Source of the DNA: Candidatus Sulfopaludibacter sp. SbA3
GTDB lineage: Bacteria; Acidobacteriota; Terriglobia; Bryobacterales; Bryobacteraceae
DNA: 6,330 nt
Direction of reading: 5' to 3'
Assembly: GCA_945900935.1 (NCBI GenBank)
Contig: CAMDKT010000362.1
Span: 1 to 6,330, forward strand
Shown here one piece after another: positions 1 through 5,880 of the stretch; positions within the stretch are counted from its first letter, which is position 1; every line of letters begins with the position of its first letter. The notes beneath the pieces are model-generated. The model saw nothing but the letters and a program-made list of their open reading frames with translations. It had not been told where the DNA came from and made no database searches. The translations under genes were made by a program, and so were the position numbers.

Positions 1-1
1 C

Positions 2-874
2 CGCCCAACGTATCTGAAAATGGTTCTCGACCAGGGCTACTGGATCGAATCCACCATCACGCCTCCCACCGACGCGGCCATCCAATACGACATCAAAATG
101 ACAATGGACATGGGCTTCAACGGTGCCCGCAAGCACCAGAAGCTGGAAGACCCGCGCTTCCTCTACTGGGCCGATAAGATGGGCTTCCTGGTCTCCAGCG
201 AAATGGCCAATGCGTACCTCTACGACGAGGATTACGCCGCCCGCTTCACCCGCGAGTGGATCGAGGCCGTCGAGCGCGACGTCAACCACCCGTCCATCGT
301 CATGTGGATCCCCATCAACGAATCCTGGGGCGTCAGCGACGTTTCCGACCCTCGCCAAACGCAGCACTTGAAAGCTCTCTACCACCTGACGAAATCATTA
401 GACCCCACGCGCCCCGTCATCGACAACGATGGCTGGGAGCATACCGACGTGACCGACCTCTTCGGCATCCACGACTACGCCGCCCGCGGTGAGCGCCTCG
501 TCGAGAAGTACAGCGTCCTCAGCCAGAAACAGTTCGATTTCCCCGGCAATGGCCGCGCCGCATTGGCCCCTGGGTTCAAGTACAACGGCTCCCCGGTGTT
601 CCTCAGCGAGTTCGGCGGCATCGCCTACCCGCTCCCCGGCTCGCCAGTGCCAGCCGACGCCTGGGGATACGCCGGTGTGGAGAAAACCCCCGAAGCGGCC
701 CTCGACCGCCTCCGCAGTCTATACGTTGGCATCGCCAAAATCCCCCAAATCATGGGCATCTGTTACACCCAGTTGACCGACGTGGAGCAGGAGATCAACG
801 GCCTGCTAACCTACGACCGGAAGCCCAAGTTCGACCTCAAAACCCTTCGGGAAATTAATGCGTTGCTGAACTAA
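2..874 (+). CDS. Glycoside hydrolase family 2 enzyme, C-terminal catalytic part (5' partial)
   Basis: This is the end of a retaining beta-glycosidase of the GH2 group (beta-galactosidase, beta-glucuronidase and relatives). The reading frame is open from base 2, giving RPTYLK before the first ATG at 20. That ATG lies inside the conserved entry to the TIM-barrel (VLDQGYW), so it is not the true start; the N-terminal jelly-roll and immunoglobulin-like domains must lie upstream. Visible barrel motifs are GFNGARKHQK, the acid/base glutamate in WIPINESWG (codon 320-322), and the nucleophile glutamate in FLSEFGG (codon 608-610). They lie 96 residues apart, in the usual order for GH2. The protein stops shortly after the barrel (EINALLN, TAA at 872-874), so no C-terminal carbohydrate-binding domain is attached. 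Both catalytic residues are present, so it is probably active. Substrate cannot be decided from this part. The last 69 bases overlap the convergent fic gene. Confidence 0.9.
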   Translation, partial: RPTYLKMVLDQGYWIESTITPPTDAAIQYDIKMTMDMGFNGARKHQKLEDPRFLYWADKMGFLVSSEMANAYLYDEDYAARFTREWIEAVERDVNHPSIVMWIPINESWGVSDVSDPRQTQHLKALYHLTKSLDPTRPVIDNDGWEHTDVTDLFGIHDYAARGERLVEKYSVLSQKQFDFPGNGRAALAPGFKYNGSPVFLSEFGGIAYPLPGSPVPADAWGYAGVEKTPEAALDRLRSLYVGIAKIPQIMGICYTQLTDVEQEINGLLTYDRKPKFDLKTLREINALLN

Positions 875-2383
875 TTCCCCGATAAACCCCGCGAACGGTC
901 GAATATCCCCGTCAACGCTGGCGCTCTCCAACGCCGCCAGATACCTCGACCGCGCCTCCACTCGGATCACCGTCCACGGATAACCGCCCGACGCCAGCAT
1001 CGCATTCATCAGGAATCGCGCCATGCGTCCGTTTCCGTCCGGATACGGATGGACGTAACCAAACATCCAATGGCCTAACACCGCCCGGACTCCCGCGTCC
1101 GGCTCTTCGGCGAGCAGTTCGAACAACGCCGGCATCGCATCACGGACGCTCTCCCATCGCGGCGGCACATACCGGGAGCTCCGCAAGTACACCGCGTCGT
1201 TGCGGTAACCGGCCAGTGCGCCAGCCGGAATCAGCCCCGCCGCCACACACGGCTGGAACAACTCCCGGTACCACTCCCGGTGGCGCGCCTTCGCCACCTG
1301 CCCCCCATTCTCACCGTTCAGGATCTGCACGATCGATGCCTGCACCGCCTGAAACGCCTGCCAATATCCGCGCGCCGCCAGCGCATCGCGGTTTCGCCGG
1401 TCCTCCGGCGTCTGCTCCGGATTCCAATTTCCAGTCCGCACCCGTTCGATTAATGTCGGCGATACGTTGTACCCCTCAATTGACAAAGAATGGTACGCAT
1501 CGCTGCGATACAGTTTATCGATCGACAGCATGTACGCCGCCTTGCTCTTCACTTTGCCCGGCGCCAAAGGAAAACAGGCCATCACGTCCCCACGCATCGA
1601 TTGCCACATCACCCGCATCCGGTTCACCAGCGGCGAGACGTTCTCCCGCAAAGCCGGCATTGACGCCTGGCCGGCAAACGGATCCGTCTCGCGCACAACG
1701 AAGCCGGCGGCCTTCATGGTCGCCGTAATCTGCTCTGCCGCTTCCGCGTCTCCCACTCGCCGGAACGCTCCCGCCAGCCGGCCCGCCACCACCGAATGCC
1801 CGCCATCCAAGAGCAATCGCAAAACTTCCGTCGCGTCTCCCCGAAGGCTCTTCAGGCCTAATCCGGCTTCGACCGAATGCCGTTCGAAAAACCCTTCCCC
1901 AACCCGCACCAACGCCGCCGGAACCGTAAACATCCGCAACCCCTCCCGCACTATCAGATCCGCCCTCCCCGGGCTTCGCGAGTCTTTCAAGTCGTACAGC
2001 GAAGTGCCGAACGGCAGCGCAATCTTGTTGTTACTCCCTGCCGGACTATAAATCAATGCCTGCGTCGGGATCACCATCTGTTCGGCATGAACCAGCAACG
2101 ACTGCTCCGGGGATAGATACCACGTCTTTCCGAATCGCTCCTCGCAGTATCTTGCGCAGAACTCCCAGAAAGAGGCGTACCAAGGCGTGCTGTCGCCCGG
2201 ACGGCAATCCGGCCCGGAGGAAACCACCCAGCCCTTTATCGCTTCCATCAGAAATCCGCTTCCCACCAGCCGTTCCCGGTGCAGCCGGCTGAACTCCTCG
2301 GCGTGGAAGACACGCCGCCCCCCGCGCTGCCGTTTGCGCAGCACCTTCAGTGAAGACGCGAGCTTTTCATGGAACGATGACAT
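806..2383 (-). CDS. Fic family protein (predicted AMPylase) with AbiEi-like N-terminal region
   Basis: This is a predicted Fic-fold nucleotidyltransferase of 525 residues; such enzymes usually transfer AMP from ATP to a hydroxyl side chain of a target protein. The catalytic loop HPYPDGNGR lies at residues 445-453, with catalytic His445. A typical beta-hairpin flap precedes it (VYLRSSRYVPP, 398-408). Residues 299-304, SLSIEG, fit the inhibitory motif [S/T]xxxE[G/N], with Glu303 expected to block productive ATP binding; its place before the Fic core suggests class II autoinhibition. Residues about 10-230 resemble AbiEi-type antitoxin/regulator proteins: a winged-helix-like segment (RLHRERLVGSGFLMEAIKGW) followed by SPEQSLLVHA, IALPFGTSLYDLK and LRMFTVPAALV. 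This resemblance is judged by eye. The start at 2383 is favoured because an in-frame TAA lies seven codons upstream (2402-2404) and MSSFHEKLASSL matches family N-termini I recall. The ribosome site is weak (GGGAAAG). Four 24-bp repeats lie just upstream. The C-terminal tail overlaps the GH2 gene. Confidence 0.9.
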   Translation of the reverse strand: MSSFHEKLASSLKVLRKRQRGGRRVFHAEEFSRLHRERLVGSGFLMEAIKGWVVSSGPDCRPGDSTPWYASFWEFCARYCEERFGKTWYLSPEQSLLVHAEQMVIPTQALIYSPAGSNNKIALPFGTSLYDLKDSRSPGRADLIVREGLRMFTVPAALVRVGEGFFERHSVEAGLGLKSLRGDATEVLRLLLDGGHSVVAGRLAGAFRRVGDAEAAEQITATMKAAGFVVRETDPFAGQASMPALRENVSPLVNRMRVMWQSMRGDVMACFPLAPGKVKSKAAYMLSIDKLYRSDAYHSLSIEGYNVSPTLIERVRTGNWNPEQTPEDRRNRDALAARGYWQAFQAVQASIVQILNGENGGQVAKARHREWYRELFQPCVAAGLIPAGALAGYRNDAVYLRSSRYVPPRWESVRDAMPALFELLAEEPDAGVRAVLGHWMFGYVHPYPDGNGRMARFLMNAMLASGGYPWTVIRVEARSRYLAALESASVDGDIRPFAGFIGELVQQRINFPKGFEVELGLPVVG

Positions 2384-2505
2384 GCTTTCCCGGCTGTACC
2401 ATTACAAGTCTATCATGCTGTACCATTACAAGTTTCTTCTGTCGTACCATCACAAGTTTATTGTGTCGCACCATTACAAGTTTATTCTGTCGTAACACGA
2501 CCCGG
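2384..2505 (-). promoter_or_regulatory. Putative promoter/operator region of fic
   Basis: The 122-bp spacer between the crotonase-like gene stop and the fic start is nearly filled by the 24-bp repeat array, which ends 10 bp before the fic ATG. On the fic-sense strand each unit reads ACTTGTAATGGTAC. The repeats lie where a promoter and operator would be expected. The AbiEi-like N-terminus of the Fic protein is a natural candidate for binding them, because AbiEi antitoxins are known to repress their own operons by binding repeats. I cannot assign a clear -35/-10 pair. Regulation here is inference from position and symmetry. Confidence 0.5.
2394..2489. repeat. Four tandem 24-bp direct repeats upstream of fic
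   Basis: Four copies with an exact 24-bp period occupy 2394-2417, 2418-2441, 2442-2465 and 2466-2489. The conserved core is TACCATTACAAGT (plus strand), at 2397-2409, 2421-2433, 2445-2457 (one change, TACCATCACAAGT) and 2469-2481 (first base C). Copies 1 and 2 contain the perfect dyad TGTA-CCAT-TACA, while copies 3 and 4 have one decayed half-site; the ACAAGT side is kept in all four. A fifth, strongly diverged copy starts at 2490 (TCGTAACACGA) and keeps the phase. GC content of the 96 bases is 36 of 96 (37.5%), far below the flanking genes. Dyad symmetry, regular phasing and position next to a start codon suggest an array of protein-binding sites rather than a coding repeat. Confidence 0.9.
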
Positions 2506-3240
2506 CTAGCGCCCCCGCTTCTCCAAAAACGCCCGCATTTGCTCCTGCGCCGCACCGGCAAGCGCGTTCCGCTCCATCACCCCCCGCGCATACCGGTACG
2601 CCTCGTCCCGCGGCATCTCAATCTGCTCATAAAACGCCCGCTTTCCCAATGCAACCGTGTCGTCCGACGCCGCCGCCACGGACAAAGCCAACTCCCGCGC
2701 CGCCGCCGTCAACGACGATGCCGAAACCACCCGGTTTACCAGCCCCCACTCCGCCGCCTCCCGCGCCGGAACCTGCCGCGCCGTCAGCAGCATCTCCATC
2801 GCCCGCTTCCTTCCAATGGCCCGCGTCAACGCCACCATCGGGGTCGAACAGAACAGGCCGATCTTCACCCCCGGCGTCGCAAACCAAGCGTCCTCCGAAG
2901 CCACCGCCAAGTCGCAGGCAGCCACCAACTGGCACCCCGCCGCCGTCGCAGCTCCCTGTACCTCCGCGATCACCGGCTGCCGAATGGACTGCACCACCGA
3001 CATCAACTCCGTGCAGACCCCAAACACCTCTTCCGTCTGCGCCGAGGAACACCCTACCAACTCGTTCAAGTCATGTCCCGCGCTGAAAACCGGCCCCTCC
3101 GCCGCCAACACAACCACCCGCCCCTGACATCCCTGTAACGCCCCAATCAACGAACGCATCATCGCCAGCGACAACGCATTCCGCCGAGGCCCCGCCATTG
3201 TCACCACATCCACAACGCCCTCAGCCGTGACGCGAATCAT
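2506..3240 (-). CDS. Enoyl-CoA hydratase/isomerase family protein (ECHDC3-like crotonase)
   Basis: This is a crotonase-fold protein of 244 residues, predicted cytoplasmic and acting on an acyl-CoA thioester. The fold is shown by PRRNALS near the N-terminus, FSAGHDLNEL (about 52-61), PVIAEVQGAATAAGCQLVAACD (split here as PVIAEVQGAATAAG then CQLVAACD, about 89-110), and FATPGVKIGLFCSTPMVAL (120-138). The GLFCSTP segment resembles human ECHDC3-type proteins as I recall them. The two glutamates of classical enoyl-CoA hydratase (rat Glu144 and Glu164) align with Gln104 and Gly124, so ordinary hydration is doubtful. I chose the ATG at 3240 over one at 3261: its A overlaps the upstream TGA (ATGA), a strong GGAGG site lies 7 bases before it, and the protein then starts MIRVTAEG. 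It is coupled to the ThDP enzyme gene upstream. The TAG stop is at 2508-2506. Confidence 0.88.
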   Translation of the reverse strand: MIRVTAEGVVDVVTMAGPRRNALSLAMMRSLIGALQGCQGRVVVLAAEGPVFSAGHDLNELVGCSSAQTEEVFGVCTELMSVVQSIRQPVIAEVQGAATAAGCQLVAACDLAVASEDAWFATPGVKIGLFCSTPMVALTRAIGRKRAMEMLLTARQVPAREAAEWGLVNRVVSASSLTAAARELALSVAAASDDTVALGKRAFYEQIEMPRDEAYRYARGVMERNALAGAAQEQMRAFLEKRGR

Positions 3241-4883
3241 TTCTTCCCCTCCAACTGCCACGAAGTAAACGGCGACCGCGCCCCGCGAATATTGACGTTC
3301 AACACGTACGGCCCCTGATACGCAAACGCCCGCGCGAGCGCCGGCCCCACCTGGTCCAGCCTGTCAATCGTCTCGCCGCCGCCGCCAAAGCCCTGGCACA
3401 CCAGGTCATAGCGCGTCCGCAGCAACTCGCACGCCGTCGTCGTACCCTGCATCTCCCCCTGCAACTCGCGCTCCAAGCCCCAACCGCCATCGTTCCCAAC
3501 AATGATCACCACCGGCACGCCATACCGCACCATCGTGTCCAACTCGGCGATGTAGAACCCCAGCGACCCATCCCCCGTCATCATCATCACCGGAGAACCC
3601 GGCCGCGCCATCTGCTGCGCCATCGCGAATGGCAGGGCAGCCCCAATGGTCGCCATCGGCCCCAGCCGCAGCCATCCCCCCGCGTGCAAAGCCGGTAGAA
3701 TCGCCCGCCCCCAATGGATAAAGTCGCCCCCATCGAATGACAGCAACGGCGACACCGGCAGCGTCCGCTTCACTTCCTGGAAAAACACCCCCGGATGCAA
3801 CAACGAATCCTCGCCGCGCTGGGCCAACAGCTTCGTCATCCACTCCTTGCGCCACTTCCGAATCTGCTGAATCCACGCCGTCCGCGGCTCCCAAACGGAC
3901 GCCGGAATCGCAGCTTCCAAAAATGTCTGCACATCCCCAACCACCCCCAGCGCCACGTCCCGCACATTTCCAATCTCCCGTGTTTCCACGTCCACCTGTA
4001 TGATTCGCGTCTCCTTCCCAAACAATCGCGGCCCGCCCATCGCCAATCGGTAATCGATCCGCTTGCCCAAGACCAGCACTACATCCGCCGCCTGAAACGC
4101 CGGCACGCACCCGCGATTCAACGACGGATCGGCATACCCGCAATGCCCCGGAAACTTCTCGCTCACCACGCCCCGAGCCATCGTGACATCAAAGTACGGC
4201 AACTTCGTCTGCTTCAGGAACCGCAGCAGTGCCGCCCCCGCGTCGCTCCACCAAACGCCGCTGCCGCCAATCACCACCGGCCGCTCCGCCTTGGCCAACA
4301 GATCCATCGCCGCGGCCGCATCCTCACACGCTCGCACCACGCCCCGCCCCGGCGGCATCCGCAACGGAGCCTCCGTCTTCCCCGTAAACACATTCACCGG
4401 AATCGACAGGTGGGTCGCTCCATACCGGCCCGAAAAGGACTCCCGATACGCCCGGCCCAGCGCGAATGGCACTTGGGACGCCGACGTGACCAGATGCGAC
4501 CACTTCGTCACCGGTGCCGCCATCCCCACCTGGTCAATGTCCTGGAACACCACACGGTGCCGCATCTCCGTCGCCGGCGTCCCGCTCACCGCGATCACCG
4601 GGCTCCCGTTTTCATTCGCCGTCGCGATCCCCGTCAACGCATTCGTGTGCCCAGGGCCGCCGGTCACAATCGACAGCGCCGGCTTCCTCGTCATCCGGCT
4701 CCAGCCGTCCGCCGCATGAACCACCGCCGCCTCATGGCGCATGTGGACGATCGGCAATCCCCGCTTTTCCGCCACCGACAGGACCTCGTTCAGATGGTCC
4801 CCGACCAGCGTAAACACCCGGTCAATCCCCAACTGCAAAGCACTCTCCACGAACAGTTCAGCACCAGTAGGCATGTCTGCCAT
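3237..4883 (-). CDS. Thiamine-diphosphate-dependent lyase/decarboxylase (acetolactate synthase superfamily)
   Basis: This 548-residue cytoplasmic enzyme has the full three-domain layout of the superfamily: N-terminal pyrimidine-binding domain (about 5-170), central domain (about 188-325) and C-terminal diphosphate-binding domain (about 385-535). Glu51 in MRHEAAVVHAADGW is the conserved glutamate that activates the cofactor. The Mg-ThDP motif runs from GDG (437-439) to Asn464 in IIVGNDGGWG. Segments DIDQVGMAAPVTKWSH (115-130) and GDGSLGFYIAELDTMVRYG (437-455) look closer to benzaldehyde lyase and 2-hydroxyacyl-CoA lyase than to true acetolactate synthase, and His30 sits where benzaldehyde lyase carries its active-site His (recalled alignment). 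No small regulatory subunit gene is adjacent, which also argues against branched-chain amino acid synthesis. The substrate is unknown; C-C cleavage or carboligation of a 2-hydroxy or 2-keto acid is likely. Start at 4883; ATG at 4874 (residue 4) is an alternative. The stop overlaps the crotonase-like gene, and galE diverges upstream. Confidence 0.88.
   Translation of the reverse strand: MADMPTGAELFVESALQLGIDRVFTLVGDHLNEVLSVAEKRGLPIVHMRHEAAVVHAADGWSRMTRKPALSIVTGGPGHTNALTGIATANENGSPVIAVSGTPATEMRHRVVFQDIDQVGMAAPVTKWSHLVTSASQVPFALGRAYRESFSGRYGATHLSIPVNVFTGKTEAPLRMPPGRGVVRACEDAAAAMDLLAKAERPVVIGGSGVWWSDAGAALLRFLKQTKLPYFDVTMARGVVSEKFPGHCGYADPSLNRGCVPAFQAADVVLVLGKRIDYRLAMGGPRLFGKETRIIQVDVETREIGNVRDVALGVVGDVQTFLEAAIPASVWEPRTAWIQQIRKWRKEWMTKLLAQRGEDSLLHPGVFFQEVKRTLPVSPLLSFDGGDFIHWGRAILPALHAGGWLRLGPMATIGAALPFAMAQQMARPGSPVMMMTGDGSLGFYIAELDTMVRYGVPVVIIVGNDGGWGLERELQGEMQGTTTACELLRTRYDLVCQGFGGGGETIDRLDQVGPALARAFAYQGPYVLNVNIRGARSPFTSWQLEGKK
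3241..3252 (-). promoter_or_regulatory. Strong ribosome binding site for the crotonase-like gene
   Basis: On the minus strand the sequence GGAGGGGAAGAA directly precedes the ATG at 3240. The GGAGG core (3252-3248) is 7 bases from the start, close to ideal. It sits inside the last codons of the ThDP enzyme gene, supporting translational coupling and deciding the start against the in-frame ATG at 3261. Confidence 0.75.
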
Positions 4884-4896
4884 ACTAATCTGTTTG
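4884..4896. promoter_or_regulatory. 13-bp divergent spacer between ThDP enzyme gene and galE
   Basis: The two start codons point away from each other with only ACTAATCTGTTTG between them. No Shine-Dalgarno sequence is visible for either gene, and there is no room for a full promoter, so each promoter must lie inside the other gene's 5' coding region or the transcripts are leaderless. A weak -10-like CATACT (4881-4886) precedes galE. The arrangement is seen directly; the promoter position is a guess. Confidence 0.35.
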
Positions 4897-5871
4897 ATGC
4901 CAAAAATACTCGTTACCGGCGGCGCCGGCTACATTGGGTCTCACACCGTTCACCAACTCCGGGCCCAAGACTTCGAAGTCATCGTCGCCGACGACCTCTC
5001 CAACGGCCATGCCGCCAGCGTTCCCAGCGAGATCCTCCACGTCTGCTCGCTCTTCGACCGCGCCCAACTGACCAGTCTCATGCAGACCGAACAGGTTGAC
5101 GCCGTCATCCACTTCGCCGCCTTCATCGCCGTCGGTGAATCCACCCGCGAACCCGAAAAATACTTCCACAACAACACCGCCGGGTCCATCTCGCTTTTTG
5201 CCGCCATGGCCGACGCCGGCGTCAACAAACTCGTCTTCTCCTCCACCGCCGCCGTCTACGGCAATCCCACGGAGATCCCCATTCCCGAAACCGCCGCCAT
5301 CAACGCCGTAAACCCCTACGGCGAATCAAAGGTCATGGTGGAGAAGGTTCTCGACTGGCTCGACGCAACGCGCGGCCTCCGCGCCATTCGCCTCCGCTAT
5401 TTCAACGCCTGCGGCGCCAATAACGCCGCCGGCCTCGGCGAGCGCCACGACCCCGAAACCCATCTCATCCCTCTCATCCTCCGCGCCGTTAGAACCGGCA
5501 AGCCTGTCACCCTCTTCGGAGATGACTACCCAACCCCCGACGGCACCTGTGTCCGCGACTACGTCCACGTTGACGATCTCGCCTCCGCCCACATCGCCGC
5601 GGTGAATCACTTGCTGAACGGCGGCGCGAGTAATGTCTTCAATGCCGGCACCGGCCAGGGCTTCTCCGTGAAGGAAGTCGTCACCGCGGTTGAAAAAATC
5701 ACCGGCCAGAGTGTGCCCTACATCATGGGTCCGCGCCGCGATGGCGACCCCGCCCAGCTTGTCGCCGACTCCTCCAAACTCCGCCAAACCCTCGGGTGGC
5801 AGCCCAAATTCGACACCCTGGAATCCATCATCGAATCCGCCTGGGTTTTCGAAAAACAAAACTTAACATAG
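4897..5871 (+). CDS. galE: UDP-glucose 4-epimerase
   Basis: GalE interconverts UDP-glucose and UDP-galactose using bound NAD+, feeding the Leloir pathway and surface polysaccharide synthesis in the cytoplasm. The 324-residue protein is a complete extended short-chain dehydrogenase. It shows the NAD-binding GGAGYIGSH (Gly8, Gly11, Gly14), ADDLSNGH after strand 2, FSSTAAVYG with Thr117 at the position of E. coli Ser124, and the catalytic YGESK (Tyr141, Lys145). Further family markers are RYFNACGA (167-174), DGTCVRDYVHVDDLA (215-229) and RRDGDPAQLVAD (280-291). The residue aligned with E. coli Tyr299, the gate for N-acetylated sugars, is Leu288, so UDP-GalNAc activity cannot be excluded. The ATG at 4897 is chosen because family members begin MPKILVTGG; an in-frame ATG at 4873 would overlap the divergent gene. 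The next gene starts 9 bp after its TAG, suggesting one transcript. Confidence 0.94.
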   Translation: MPKILVTGGAGYIGSHTVHQLRAQDFEVIVADDLSNGHAASVPSEILHVCSLFDRAQLTSLMQTEQVDAVIHFAAFIAVGESTREPEKYFHNNTAGSISLFAAMADAGVNKLVFSSTAAVYGNPTEIPIPETAAINAVNPYGESKVMVEKVLDWLDATRGLRAIRLRYFNACGANNAAGLGERHDPETHLIPLILRAVRTGKPVTLFGDDYPTPDGTCVRDYVHVDDLASAHIAAVNHLLNGGASNVFNAGTGQGFSVKEVVTAVEKITGQSVPYIMGPRRDGDPAQLVADSSKLRQTLGWQPKFDTLESIIESAWVFEKQNLT

Positions 5872-5880
5872 AATACGCAC

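Noticed and set aside
2394..2500. CRISPR array
   Set aside because: The period is only 24 bp and most of each unit is conserved, leaving no room for unique spacers; no cas gene is present.
2489..2501. Hairpin GTCGT-AAC-ACGAC as a terminator for the crotonase-like gene
   Set aside because: The stem is only 5 bp and is not followed by a U-run on the minus strand; it coincides with the degenerate fifth repeat.
2350..3138. Plus-strand open frame of 262 codons across the repeats and the crotonase-like gene
   Set aside because: Low-complexity Arg/Pro/His translation without a family match; it is opposite a clear crotonase gene.
3241..3261. Upstream ATG at 3261 as the crotonase-like start (7 extra residues)
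   Set aside because: The ATG at 3240 has an ideally spaced GGAGG and the ATGA overlap; the extra residues MAVGGEE are simply the translated ribosome site.
4741..4896. 52-codon N-terminal extension of GalE, open back to 4741
   Set aside because: It lies opposite the conserved N-terminus of the ThDP enzyme and has no GalE-like sequence; family members start at MPKILVTGG.
3795..5099. Long plus-strand open frame of 434 codons opposite the ThDP enzyme gene
   Set aside because: Its translation is arginine-, proline- and histidine-rich with no recognisable motif, as expected for the antisense of a GC-rich gene with C-ending codons. The minus-strand frame has full ThDP enzyme motifs.
5326..5859. 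Minus-strand open frame of 177 codons opposite galE
   Set aside because: Gly/Val/Asp-rich antisense shadow of a well-conserved galE coding sequence.
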